Assembly (NCBI GenBank): GCA_001790855.1
Contig: MGDH01000036.1
Span: forward strand, 67,604-131,603
DNA from: Candidatus Schekmanbacteria bacterium RIFCSPLOWO2_02_FULL_38_14
GTDB lineage: Bacteria > Schekmanbacteria > GWA2-38-11
Direction: 5' to 3'
DNA length: 64,000 nt
Part shown: piece after piece, positions 26,779 through 35,257 of the stretch
Layout: each line of letters starts with the position of its first letter
How positions within the stretch are numbered: the stretch's first letter is position 1
The notes under the pieces: model-generated
Database searches by the model: none
The model's input: the letters and a program-made list of their open reading frames with translations, nothing else
Told to the model about the DNA's origin: nothing
Made by a program: the position numbers and the translations under genes

Positions 26779-26949
26779 ATGCATACAATAAATGATGAGT
26801 GCATTGCTTGCGGAACCTGTGCTGAGGTGTGCCCATCAGAGGCAATAAAAGCAGGAGAGAACAAATACATTATTGACGACAACTGCACTGATTGCGGAAC
26901 CTGTGTTGAAGCATGCCCTGTTGATGCAATAAAAGCTCCGGCGGCTTAA
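26779..26949 (+). CDS. 2[4Fe-4S] ferredoxin, 56 aa
   Basis: A 56-codon gene with GGTGG upstream of its ATG. Two canonical motifs are present: CIACGTCAEVCP (cysteines 8, 11, 14, 18) and CTDCGTCVEACP (36, 39, 42, 46), the clostridial-type ferredoxin layout with an internal duplication. It transfers low-potential electrons. It sits between frr and uppS and is followed by a terminator hairpin, so it may form the end of the rpsB-frr transcript. Confidence 0.93.
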   Translation: MHTINDECIACGTCAEVCPSEAIKAGENKYIIDDNCTDCGTCVEACPVDAIKAPAA

Positions 26950-26967
26950 TGTCAATTTTCTTAAAAC

Positions 26968-27020
26968 AAGAATTAGGTCGAGAATCAAAAACATGATTTT
27001 TCGGCCTAATTTTTTTATTT
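26968..27020 (+). terminator. Rho-independent terminator after the ferredoxin gene
   Basis: A long stem AATTAGG..CGAGAATCA / TGATTTTTCGGCCTAATT with a small loop is followed by seven T. It would end transcription of the rpsB-tsf-pyrH-frr-ferredoxin unit. Confidence 0.8.
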
Positions 27021-27117
27021 CTACTGAATAGAGTTGAAATAAACAAGCTATTATTATAGCATATAAAACTTAAACATTCTGTTGGAAAAACACAATATGA
27101 TGTCATTCAGTCTGTGT

Positions 27118-27160
27118 CGCAATGTCATTGCGATGGAGCAAAGCGACTGAAGCAATGTAG
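27118..27160. repeat. Partial TCATTGCGAG-type element upstream of uppS
   Basis: CGCAATGTCATTGCG, followed by ATGGAGCAAAGCGACTGAAG, matches the right half of the element at 57594-57707 (inverted). It reaches to within a few bases of the uppS start, so uppS has no clean RBS region. Confidence 0.6.
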
Positions 27161-27162
27161 TT

Positions 27163-27936
27163 ATGCGCGAAGAAGAACTTTTAAAAAAAATAGATCCCAA
27201 AAAGCTTCCAAGACATATTGCTATCATAATGGATGGCAACGGAAGATGGGCAAGGATGAGAAAGCTTAACAGGATTGAAGGCCACAGAAGAGCAACAGAA
27301 ACTGTAAGAAATGTTGTTATGACTTGCAGGGAGTTAAACATAGAGATTCTGACTCTTTACACCTTCTCGCAGGAAAACTGGAACAGGCCAAAGACTGAAA
27401 TAAGCGCGCTTATGATACTTCTGAAAAAATTCCTGAGAGATGAACTGGAAGAAATGATGGGCAACAATATAAGGCTTATCTCCATTGGCAGAACAGAAAG
27501 ATTGCCTGTTGATGTAAAAAGAACTCTGGATTTTGTCACCGGACAGACTAAAAACAATGACGGAATGATACTCAACCTTGCATTGAGCTATGGAAGCAGA
27601 ACAGAGATAATTGATACAGTAAAAAAAATAGCAAACAAAGTAAAAGAGAAAACTCTTGGCATAGATGAGATAAACGATGAAATCTTTTCTAAAAATCTCT
27701 ATACATCAGACCTTCCCGACCCGGACCTTATGATAAGAACAAGCGGAGAAATGAGGATAAGCAATTTCCTGCTTTGGCAGCTTGCTTATGCAGAACTCTG
27801 GATTACTCCTGTCCTCTGGCCTGACTTTAACAAGGTACACCTCTTTGAAGCCATACTTGATTACCAGAGCAGAGAACGCAGATTTGGACTCACTGCCGAG
27901 CAATTAAAGGAAAAAAAGAGGGTAATGCTCTTTTGA
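27163..27936 (+). CDS. uppS: Isoprenyl transferase (undecaprenyl diphosphate synthase)
   Basis: A 257-residue cis-prenyltransferase with HIAIIMDGNGRWAR (the catalytic Asp), GHRRATET, LYTFSQENWNRPKTEI, and the C-terminal DLMIRTSGEMRISNFLLWQ signature. It makes the lipid carrier for cell-wall synthesis. cdsA overlaps its stop. Confidence 0.95.
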   Translation: MREEELLKKIDPKKLPRHIAIIMDGNGRWARMRKLNRIEGHRRATETVRNVVMTCRELNIEILTLYTFSQENWNRPKTEISALMILLKKFLRDELEEMMGNNIRLISIGRTERLPVDVKRTLDFVTGQTKNNDGMILNLALSYGSRTEIIDTVKKIANKVKEKTLGIDEINDEIFSKNLYTSDLPDPDLMIRTSGEMRISNFLLWQLAYAELWITPVLWPDFNKVHLFEAILDYQSRERRFGLTAEQLKEKKRVMLF

Positions 27937-28739
27937 AAATAATTCCTTCAAAGAGAATATTAACAGCACTGATTCTTATACCAGCCATACTCCTTATATT
28001 GGAAAAAGGAGAAAGGATTGCTTTTTTCCTGCTTGTTACAGCAGCCCAGGTTCTGGCGCTCATAGAATTTTACAATATTTTTTCAAAGACAGGCATTAAG
28101 GTCCAAAAATATCTGGGAATCTTGTTTGGTATTTTTATTTCGTATCTGTTTTACAAAAACAGACTCCCTGAAATACTGCTGACCATAACTTTAAGCGTTA
28201 TATTCACTTCAATTGCAAGGGTTTTTGACAGAGATGGTTTAAAAGACAGCCTTTTTGGTATTGCTGCTACTGTCTCTGGATTGATTTATGCATCAGTTCT
28301 TGGAGGATATTTAATCCTTGTAAGAAATCTTGATAACGGGCTAAATTATATTTATATATTGCTTATAATCATATGGGGGTCTGATTCCGGAGCTTATTTT
28401 ATTGGAAGGAAATGGGGGAAAAACAAACTTTCTCCTGCTATAAGCCCTAATAAATCAATTGAAGGCGCAATAGGAGGGGTTCTAGCAGGAATTTTAGGCG
28501 CATCCTTCTGGTGGTTCCGCGGAGAATTCTCTATTTTACACTGCCTGATTTTCGGCACATTAATATCATTGGCAGGAATAACTGGAGATTTGTTTGAATC
28601 CCTTATAAAAAGAACTGCCGGGATAAAAGATTCTGGAAACCTGTTCCCGGGTCACGGAGGAATTCTTGACCGCATAGATTCACTTTTATTTGCTGCACCT
28701 GTGTGGTACTATTACATCAAATATTTCTTGATTAGATAA
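27933..28739 (+). CDS. cdsA: Phosphatidate cytidylyltransferase
   Basis: A 268-residue multi-helix membrane enzyme making CDP-diacylglycerol. The C-terminal signature GDLFESLIKRTAGIKDSG, then NLFPGHGGILDRIDSLL, is intact, and DSGAYFIGRKWGKNKLSPAISP precedes it. The start is TTG overlapping the uppS stop (TTGA). The usual next genes dxr and rseP are absent and prfB follows instead. Confidence 0.94.
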   Translation: MKIIPSKRILTALILIPAILLILEKGERIAFFLLVTAAQVLALIEFYNIFSKTGIKVQKYLGILFGIFISYLFYKNRLPEILLTITLSVIFTSIARVFDRDGLKDSLFGIAATVSGLIYASVLGGYLILVRNLDNGLNYIYILLIIIWGSDSGAYFIGRKWGKNKLSPAISPNKSIEGAIGGVLAGILGASFWWFRGEFSILHCLIFGTLISLAGITGDLFESLIKRTAGIKDSGNLFPGHGGILDRIDSLLFAAPVWYYYIKYFLIR

Positions 28740-28782
28740 TACCCCTTGAAACTTTTACCTTTACAGATTATGGAGGAAACCA

Positions 28783-29881
28783 ATGGAATGGGAAATAGAA
28801 CAAAGAATCAAAACGCTTGAAGACAAGATCGAAAAGCTATGGGGGCATCTTTGACCTCGAGGAAAAGAAAAAAAAATTAGAAGAGATTGAAAAAGAAACA
28901 TCAAATCCTGAATTCTGGGCTGATAAAAATAAGGCAAAGGAAGTGCTTGCAAGCCGCAAAATCCTTTCCAAGGCAATACAGTCATGGGAAGATATGTGGA
29001 AAAATTTCTCAGACCTGAAGGAATTCTACACACTTGCAAAAGAAGAAAATGATGAGAACACTGTTCTGGGCATTGCAACAGAGATTGATAAAATGGAAGC
29101 CATTGTCTTAAAGTTTGAAGTCCAGACAATTCTTTCCGGAGAAAATGATTACAATAATGCAATAGTCTCAATTCATCCGGGAGCCGGAGGAACTGAATCG
29201 CAGGACTGGGCACAGATGCTTCTGAGAATGTATCTTCGATGGGCTGAAAGGCATGGCTTTAAACCTGAAATCAATGAAACTCAGCAGGGAGAAGAAGCAG
29301 GAATCAAAAGCGCAACATTTACTGTAACAGGTGAGTATGCCTATGGGAATTTAAAGGCTGAAGCAGGTGTTCACAGGCTTGTCAGGATTTCACCTTTTGA
29401 TGCCAACAAAAGGAGACACACATCCTTTGCTTCAGTATTTGTAATTCCTGAAATAGATGATGAAATTGTTGTGGACATAAAGGATGAGGACTTGAAAATT
29501 GATACCTTCCGCTCCGGAGGGGCAGGAGGACAGCACGTAAATGTTACTGACTCGGCAGTAAGAATCACTCATATTCCATCGGGCATTATTGTTTCGTGCC
29601 AGAATGAACGCTCGCAACACAAAAACAAGTCAACTGCCTTAAAGATTCTCAGGTCAAAGCTCTATAAAAAAAAGCTTGAAGAAGAAAAAAACAAGTTTGA
29701 AAAATTACACGGAGAGAAAAAAGATATTGCGTGGGGAAGCCAGATACGCTCATATGTTCTTCATCCTTACCGTATGGTAAAAGACCACAGGACTGAAATT
29801 GAGACAGGCAATGCTGATGCGGTGCTTGATGGAGATATTGACAAATTCATAGAGGCATATTTGATGAGAGGCGGGAAGTAA
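28783..29881 (+). CDS. prfB: Peptide chain release factor 2, expressed by programmed +1 frameshift
   Basis: RF2 recognises UGA and UAA. Translation starts at ATG 28783 (GGAGG six bases upstream), reads 23 codons to an in-frame TGA at 28852-28854, and must slip +1 to continue to 29881, giving 365 residues. Downstream are the codon-recognition motif SPF (RISPFDANKRR) and the catalytic SGGAGGQHVNVTDSAV. A caller that ignores the frameshift would start at 28817 and lose the true N-terminus. Confidence 0.95.
28840..28855 (+). promoter_or_regulatory. Programmed +1 frameshift site of prfB
   Basis: TGGGGGCATCTTTGAC: a Shine-Dalgarno-like GGGGG lies three bases before the slippery CTT-T and the in-frame TGA, followed by C. 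This is the classical autoregulatory arrangement, in which low RF2 lets the ribosome slip past its own stop codon. Confidence 0.93.
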
Positions 29882-30064
29882 AATTTAAAATTCTAAATTC
29901 TAAGCACTAAACAATATCAAATGACCAAAATCCAAAACAGAGTTATGAGAAGTCCAAGAATTTTTTGAATTTTGAAAATTTGAATTTTGAATTTGTTTAC
30001 CCCGCTTAGAAATTTTAATTTCTAACGGGGTTTAGGATTTAGATATTAGAATTTAGTATTTAAT
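29882..30064. repeat. AT-rich inverted repeat with a nested CCCCG hairpin
   Basis: The spacer between prfB and lysS carries AAATTCTAAATTCTAAGCAC on the left and GGATTTAGATATTAGAATTTAG on the right. Inside lies a second palindrome, ACCCCG..TTAGAAATT / AATTTCTAA.CGGGGT (29999-30031). It is a member of the family at 25258 and 53447, into which another palindrome has apparently been inserted. Confidence 0.7.
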
Positions 30065-30080
30065 TTTATAAGGTGTAACA

Positions 30081-31568
30081 ATGAAAAATGAAGAAAATGA
30101 ATTAATTGTTCAGAGAAAAAATAAGATTGAAGAACTAAAGGCTCTCGGTATTAATTCATATCCAAACGATTTCAAGCCTGCTCATACTATAAATAATATT
30201 ATGATTAAATACCGTGAAAAAAACAGCGAAGAAATTGAAAAGCTGAGTGAAGAAGCTCAGATTTCAGGAAGGATTATTACAATGAGAGTGATGGGAAAGA
30301 CAACCTTTGCCCACATTCAGGACTCCTCAGGGAAAATGCAGATTATGGTTAGGGAAAATGACCTTGGTGAAAGGGATTATACCATTTTCAAAAAGCTTCT
30401 GGATATCGGGGATTTCATAGGCATAAAAGGAAGGGTGTTCCGTACCAAAACCGGTGAACTTACAATACTGGGATTTTTCTTCAAGCTTCTGTCAAAATCG
30501 ATCAGGCCTCTGCCGGAAAAATGGCATGGGTTAAAGGACATTGAGATAAGATACAGGCAGAGATATGTGGATTTAATTGTCAACTCAGATGTAAAAACTG
30601 TTTTTGAGAAAAGAAGCCGTATAATAAGTTCTTTGCGTGAGTTTATGAACCGTGAAGGATTTCTGGAGGTTGAAACACCAATGATGCAGTCAATTCCCGG
30701 AGGTGCTGCTGCAAAACCATTCAAGACCTATCACAATGCCCTTGGAATGGAGCTTTTTCTCAGAATTGCCCCGGAATTATACCTGAAGCGTCTGGTAGTA
30801 GGCGGAATAGAACGGGTTTATGAAATAAACAGAAACTTCAGAAATGAAGGAATCTCAACACAGCATAATCCGGAATTCACAATGATGGAATTTTATATGG
30901 CTTATGCCACTTATCTTGATTTGATGGAATTTACAGAAAAACTGATTTCCCTCACTGCTGAAAAGGTTCTTGGAACACCTAAAATCAAATATGGCGAATA
31001 TGACATAGATTTAACTCCTCCATGGGAAAGAATAGGATTGGTCAGTTCGATTGAAAAATTCACAGGCATTGCAGGAGAAGAATTTAAAACCATTGAATCT
31101 GCCTCCAGAGCTGCAAAAAGGCTTGGAATAAAATTTAATGAAAAAGCCCCAAAGGGAAAGATTATCCTTACAGTTTTTGAGGAGCTTGTTCAGCCCAAGC
31201 TGATTAATCCGGTTTTCATCTATGACTTTCCCCTTGATATATCTCCCCTTTCAAGGAAAAAAGATGATAACCCTGAACTTGTGGAAAGGTTTGAGCTTTA
31301 TGTTGCTGGAATAGAGGTTGCAAACGCATTCAGCGAGCTGAATGACCCGCAGGACCAGAGGGAGCGTTTCATAAGACAGATGGATGAAAGAGCTTCAGGG
31401 AACCAGGAGGCGCATATGATGGATGAAGACTATCTGAAAGCGCTTGAACAGGGAATGCCTCCCACCGCAGGAGAAGGAATCGGGATTGACCGCCTGATAA
31501 TGCTTCTCACAAATTCAAACTCGATAAAAGATGTAATACTCTTCCCTCAAATGAGAAAAGAAAGTTAG
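30081..31568 (+). CDS. lysS: Lysine--tRNA ligase (class II)
   Basis: A 495-residue LysRS. The N-terminal OB domain ([20 protein letters not shown]) is followed by the catalytic core with motif 1 ([19 protein letters not shown]), motif 2 ([20 protein letters not shown]) and motif 3 ([15 protein letters not shown]). Length and ending ([12 protein letters not shown]) are typical. lolC/E follows after seven bases. Confidence 0.97.
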   Translation: MKNEENELIVQRKNKIEELKALGINSYPNDFKPAHTINNIMIKYREKNSEEIEKLSEEAQISGRIITMRVMGKTTFAHIQDSSGKMQIMVRENDLGERDYTIFKKLLDIGDFIGIKGRVFRTKTGELTILGFFFKLLSKSIRPLPEKWHGLKDIEIRYRQRYVDLIVNSDVKTVFEKRSRIISSLREFMNREGFLEVETPMMQSIPGGAAAKPFKTYHNALGMELFLRIAPELYLKRLVVGGIERVYEINRNFRNEGISTQHNPEFTMMEFYMAYATYLDLMEFTEKLISLTAEKVLGTPKIKYGEYDIDLTPPWERIGLVSSIEKFTGIAGEEFKTIESASRAAKRLGIKFNEKAPKGKIILTVFEELVQPKLINPVFIYDFPLDISPLSRKKDDNPELVERFELYVAGIEVANAFSELNDPQDQRERFIRQMDERASGNQEAHMMDEDYLKALEQGMPPTAGEGIGIDRLIMLLTNSNSIKDVILFPQMRKES

Positions 31569-31575
31569 AGCTTTT

Positions 31576-32844
31576 ATGGCTTTTGAACTGTTCATTGGGC
31601 TCAGATATTTAAAGGCAAAGCGAAAAAATAATTTCATCTCCCTGATAACTTTTCTTTCCATAGGTGGCGTTACCCTGGGAGTCATGACTCTTATAATTGT
31701 GATTTCTGTCATCAATGGTTTTGAAGAAAAGATGAAGGAAAAGATTCTTGGAGTCAACTCCCATATAGTCATTTTAAAACAGAACCGTGAAGGTACAATA
31801 AAAGAGTATAGAAGCATCATTGACTTATTGAAAAATTATAAAAGAATCGAAAAGGTAAATCCCTTTGTCTATTCTCAGGCAATGCTCTCTTCAAGAGGGA
31901 AAACATCAGGAGTTTTTTTAAGAGGGGTCACAGCCTCCTATATAAGCCAGATAAAAGACTTTGCAAAAATAGAAAGAGTCTCCTTCTCACTGCCCTTTAA
32001 TAAAGATATAATTCCCCTTAGTCCCCCTTTATCAAAGGGGGATTCAGGGGAATTTGATGGCATAATCATTGGCAAGGAACTGGCTTCAAAACTTAATGTG
32101 AAGTTAAACGATTTTCTTACAATGATAACCCCGCATCGAAGAGGAAGCCTTCAGAACTCCCTTGCAGGGTTTAAAAGATTTAAAATCGTTGGAATATTTG
32201 ATTCAGGAATGTATGAATATGATTTGAACCTTGCCTACATCTCTCTTGAAAATGCACAGAGCATTCTCGGGATTAATGATTCAGTTTCAGGGATTGAAAT
32301 AAAAACTGATGACCCTTACTCTTGCGATGAAATTGTCCGCAATGTCCGCTCAAGGCTGAAATTCCCGTATCTGGTCAGGGACTGGAAAGAAATGAACAGG
32401 AATCTTTTTACAGCTCTCTGGATACAGAAAATAATTCTCTTCATAATCATAATGCTCATCATCGTAGTGGCTGCATTTAACATAATAAGCACTCTGATAA
32501 TGATGGTTATTGAAAAGACAAAAGAGATTTCTATTTTAAGGTCAATTGGGGCTACAAGGAACAATATACGAAAATTATTCATCATTCAGGGCGCAGTGAT
32601 TGGAATTGCGGGAACCCTTCTCGGTGATATTGGCGGTTATATTGCGTGCATGGTTTTAAAAAAATACCAGTTTATCAAAATAGACTATACAATCTATTAC
32701 ATAAAAACCCTTCCGGTGATAATGGACCCGGCAACATTTTTAATTATTTCAGCATATTCGCTGGCAATATGCTTCCTGTTTACCTTTTTCCCTGCATGGC
32801 AGGCATCAAGGCTTAACATAGTTGAAGGACTGAGGTATGAATGA
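31576..32844 (+). CDS. lolC: Lipoprotein-releasing ABC transporter permease LolC/LolE, paralogue 1
   Basis: A 422-residue permease of the LolC/LolE family, with an N-terminal membrane helix (FISLITFLSIGGVTLGVMTL), a large periplasmic domain, and three C-terminal helices (IIMLIIVVAAFNIISTLIMM, plus two after the coupling segment EISILRSIGATRNNI). It moves outer-membrane lipoproteins to LolA with LolD energy. In the periplasmic domain residues 146-160 are encoded by an inserted palindromic repeat (32010-32054) that keeps the frame. The paralogue at 33020 lacks it. Which of the two is LolC or LolE cannot be said. Confidence 0.88.
   Translation: MAFELFIGLRYLKAKRKNNFISLITFLSIGGVTLGVMTLIIVISVINGFEEKMKEKILGVNSHIVILKQNREGTIKEYRSIIDLLKNYKRIEKVNPFVYSQAMLSSRGKTSGVFLRGVTASYISQIKDFAKIERVSFSLPFNKDIIPLSPPLSKGDSGEFDGIIIGKELASKLNVKLNDFLTMITPHRRGSLQNSLAGFKRFKIVGIFDSGMYEYDLNLAYISLENAQSILGINDSVSGIEIKTDDPYSCDEIVRNVRSRLKFPYLVRDWKEMNRNLFTALWIQKIILFIIIMLIIVVAAFNIISTLIMMVIEKTKEISILRSIGATRNNIRKLFIIQGAVIGIAGTLLGDIGGYIACMVLKKYQFIKIDYTIYYIKTLPVIMDPATFLIISAYSLAICFLFTFFPAWQASRLNIVEGLRYE
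32010..32054. repeat. In-frame palindromic repeat inside the lolC/E coding region
   Basis: AATTCCCC..AGTCCCCCTTTATCAAAGGGGGATTCAGGGGAATT forms a near-perfect hairpin of exactly 45 bases (15 codons). It reads IPLSPPLSKGDSGEF in the lolC/E frame. Related AAATCCCCC...GGGGGATTT palindromes stand in intergenic sequence at 51318-51364 and 56359-56425. Confidence 0.8.
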
Positions 32845-32849
32845 ATAAG

Positions 32850-33017
32850 TTAACAGTCGTCGGTGAATAGTGAATAGTAAAAATGGATACTATTCATTGT
32901 TCACTATTAACTATAAGTGAACGACATAAGTAACATCCCATACGATAGGGATTGAGATATGTCTACTTATTTATGACGTTAACTATAAATACTATATACT
33001 ATTCACTATTCACTAAC
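32850..33017. repeat. Two palindromic repeats between the lolC/E paralogues
   Basis: The outer parts are GTGAATAGTGAATAG / CTATTCACTATTCAC units like those at 7199. The inner part, about 32911-32991, has inverted arms TATAAGTGAACGACATAAGTA and TACTTATTTATGACGTTAACTATA. The right arm recurs alone at about 35211-35240. No coding frame. Confidence 0.6.
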
Positions 33018-33019
33018 TT

Positions 33020-34273
33020 ATGTACGAATTTTTCATAGCAACAAGATATCTTAAAGGCAAAAGAAGAAAAAAATTTGTCTCAACTATAACGATTATCTCA
33101 GTAGCAGGAATTGCTGTCGGGGTTATGGCTCTGATAATTGTTATTTCAGTTATGAACGGATTTGAAAACGATTTGAGAGAAAAAATTCTTGCAGCAAAAC
33201 CCCACATAATAATTATGAAAAAAGATGAAAGCCCAATTTATGGCTATCAGAAAATAACAGACAATTTGCAGGAAGCTGCAGGGGTCATTTCATCATCAGC
33301 AGTCATAAAGGGACAGGTTATGCTCGCCTCAGGCTCCAGTTCCCTTGGAGCAGAAGTGACTGGGATAGATATAGACAACAAACTCCATCATAAAAAACTC
33401 ATAGAAACAATTAAAACGGGAAGCTATGATTATTTGAAAAAGTCTGCTCCCACAACAGACAATCAGATTACAAAAAAAGAAAAACATTATATTATTCTTG
33501 GTAAAGAACTTGCTTCTGCGCTTAATATTTTCCAGGGAGATAGCATAAAAATGATTTCACCGATTGGCAGAGCTACCCCTGTTGGAATGATTCCAATAAT
33601 TAAAGAGTTTTATCTTGGAGCAGTATTTGAATCCGGAATGTATGAACACGATTCAGCATCTGCATATATAAATTTTGATGACGGAGATAATTTTTTCCAG
33701 ATGAAAGGCAGGGCATCAGCAATTGAAGTAAAAGTTGCAGATATCTTCAAAGCCAATGAAATGGCTTCAGATATTAGAAAAAAACTCGGCGATTCTTATG
33801 ATGTAAGGGACTGGATGGAAATGAACAAACATCTTTTTTCAGCTCTCAAACTTGAGAAAACAGCAATGTTTGCCATTCTTCTTCTGATAATACTGGTCGC
33901 GGTTTTCAACATAGCAAGCACGCTCATCATGATTGTAATGGAAAAGGCAAGAGAAATTGCAATATTAAGGTCAGTTGGCGCAACAAGAAATGAAATAATG
34001 AAAATATTCATGATAGAGGGAGTAATTACAGGACTTGTAGGAACATCTCTTGGAGTAATTGCAGGAGTAACTCTTTCGTTGCTGCTTGCAAAATATCAGT
34101 TTGTCAAACTGGACGAAACAATTTTTTATATCACCAGAATCCCTGTTTTAATGGATACTCTTACTGTTATTCTGATTGCTGTTTCATCAATAGTTTTAAG
34201 TTTTCTTTCCACAATTTATCCCTCCTGGTTTGCATCAAGACTCAATCCTGTTGAATCACTAAGGTATGAGTAG
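33020..34273 (+). CDS. lolE: Lipoprotein-releasing ABC transporter permease LolC/LolE, paralogue 2
   Basis: A 417-residue permease with the same architecture as its neighbour: N-terminal TITIISVAGIAVGVMALIIV helix, a periplasmic domain with FESGMYEHDSASAYINFDD, and a C-terminal transmembrane bundle containing EIAILRSVGATRNEIMKIF and the ending SRLNPVESLRYE (compare SRLNIVEGLRYE in paralogue 1). The pair probably forms the LolC-LolE heterodimer served by LolD at 16814. Confidence 0.88.
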   Translation: MYEFFIATRYLKGKRRKKFVSTITIISVAGIAVGVMALIIVISVMNGFENDLREKILAAKPHIIIMKKDESPIYGYQKITDNLQEAAGVISSSAVIKGQVMLASGSSSLGAEVTGIDIDNKLHHKKLIETIKTGSYDYLKKSAPTTDNQITKKEKHYIILGKELASALNIFQGDSIKMISPIGRATPVGMIPIIKEFYLGAVFESGMYEHDSASAYINFDDGDNFFQMKGRASAIEVKVADIFKANEMASDIRKKLGDSYDVRDWMEMNKHLFSALKLEKTAMFAILLLIILVAVFNIASTLIMIVMEKAREIAILRSVGATRNEIMKIFMIEGVITGLVGTSLGVIAGVTLSLLLAKYQFVKLDETIFYITRIPVLMDTLTVILIAVSSIVLSFLSTIYPSWFASRLNPVESLRYE

Positions 34274-34504
34274 TAAGGTTTTAAACCTTTAACTGCCTGC
34301 TGAAAACTGATAGTGGACATCTTATTTGGAATACATTGATAAATAGCATCTCACTTTTTTCGTTGACAAAAGTAATTCTATTGATAACTCTCAATCCGCT
34401 TCTTTGTTTATCAACACTTTGGCTTTAATTTAGGCAATCCATTTTTAAAAATTGCGTAGGGCTATAATATCCTTTTAGTCTTATTCTGAGAAGGGTATAT
34501 TTTA

Positions 34505-34945
34505 ATGCATGCAAGAGCATTTGGTTTTATTCTTGTTTTTTTAATTTTTCTTCCAGCTATTTCTTCATCTGAGCTTGCACTGACTTCTAATAATGCTAAT
34601 CACTATGCTCCCAAGTGGTCTCCTTCAGGAGATTTCATATTTTATCAAAGACCTGATGCTTACAATAATCTCCATTTATACAAAATTCTAAGTTCAGGTG
34701 GTTCAGAAATTCCTTTAGGTACAGAACCATGGATTAGCTACTATGACCCACAAATTTCTCCAGATGGAACAAAGATAGTCTATTCTCGACAGGGTAATGA
34801 CGAAATCTATAGGAGAAAGGGGGGCGTTGTTTTTAAAGAACACGTTCAATTTCTTCGGGGTTGTGAAAAGAGATACTCGCTTGCTCATGCCAGAACAAGC
34901 GGGATTAGATGCTTCCGGAACTCTTTGCTTGTTTTAATTGCTTGA
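34505..34945 (+). pseudogene. Truncated PD40/TolB-like beta-propeller protein
   Basis: The frame begins with a signal peptide (FGFILVFLIFLPAISSS) and two PD40 blade fragments (YAPKWSPSGDFIFYQRP, YDPQISPDGTKIVYSRQGND). After about residue 104 the sequence changes to a basic, unrelated tail (from RRKGGVVFKEHVQF on) exactly where the repeat at 34817 begins. An intact propeller would need several more blades. It therefore looks like a gene cut short by insertion of a repeat element. A short secreted product could still be made. Confidence 0.6.
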
Positions 34946-35044
34946 GATTTAGGGCAGGGATATTATAAATATTGTTAAGGCTATCCAAAATGTGGGAACT
35001 AAAAATGAAAAGTGATAGTATTCAACAACGTCCCCTATTTACCT
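34817..35044. repeat. Degenerate mobile-element remnant with GGGGRCGTTGTT / AACAACGTCCCC ends
   Basis: Left end GGGGGGCGTTGTTTTTAAA and right end AACAACGTCCCCTATTT are imperfect inverted repeats about 200 bases apart. The right end (CAACGTCCCCTATTT) matches that of the element at 37713-37870 (CAATGTCCCCTATTT). No intact frame lies inside. Confidence 0.5.
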
Positions 35045-35257
35045 TACTCGGCAGTTAGCACTGACATTTTCATTAGGCTATCACAGGCTCTCATAAAACT
35101 ATTGAAATCCTAATAGCAATTTGATATTATGGTAAACGCTAAAAGCAAATAGGCGTAGGGCAAGGTTTTAGCCCTGCTATAAGCAACCCTGAAGGGTTGC
35201 CCTACGGAAACATGTCAACTTATTTATGCCGTTCACTATAGTAACTTGGGGTGAATA
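34946..35257. other. 312-bp gene-free stretch upstream of the PilB-like gene
   Basis: It holds the right part of the element ending at 35044, an unremarkable AT-rich segment, and a hairpin at about 35153-35208 with inverted ends CGTAGGGCAA / TTGCCCTACG. Immediately after comes a copy of the ATGTCAACTTATTTATGCCG repeat arm also found at 32957. No promoter is convincing. Confidence 0.5.

Noticed and set aside
28817..29881. prfB as a simple gene starting at ATG 28817
   Set aside because: No RBS at that ATG. The canonical frameshift site and the upstream RBS with ATG at 28783 give the correct RF2 N-terminus and length.
34830..34920. Minus-strand tail reading ISFHNPEEIERVL before a stop, reminiscent of class V aminotransferase C-termini
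   Set aside because: Only about 20 residues, with an in-frame stop just upstream. Too short to support as a gene remnant.
34505..34945. An intact small secreted protein
   Set aside because: Blade repeats stop abruptly at the edge of a repeat element and the remaining tail has unrelated composition, so truncation is the simpler reading.
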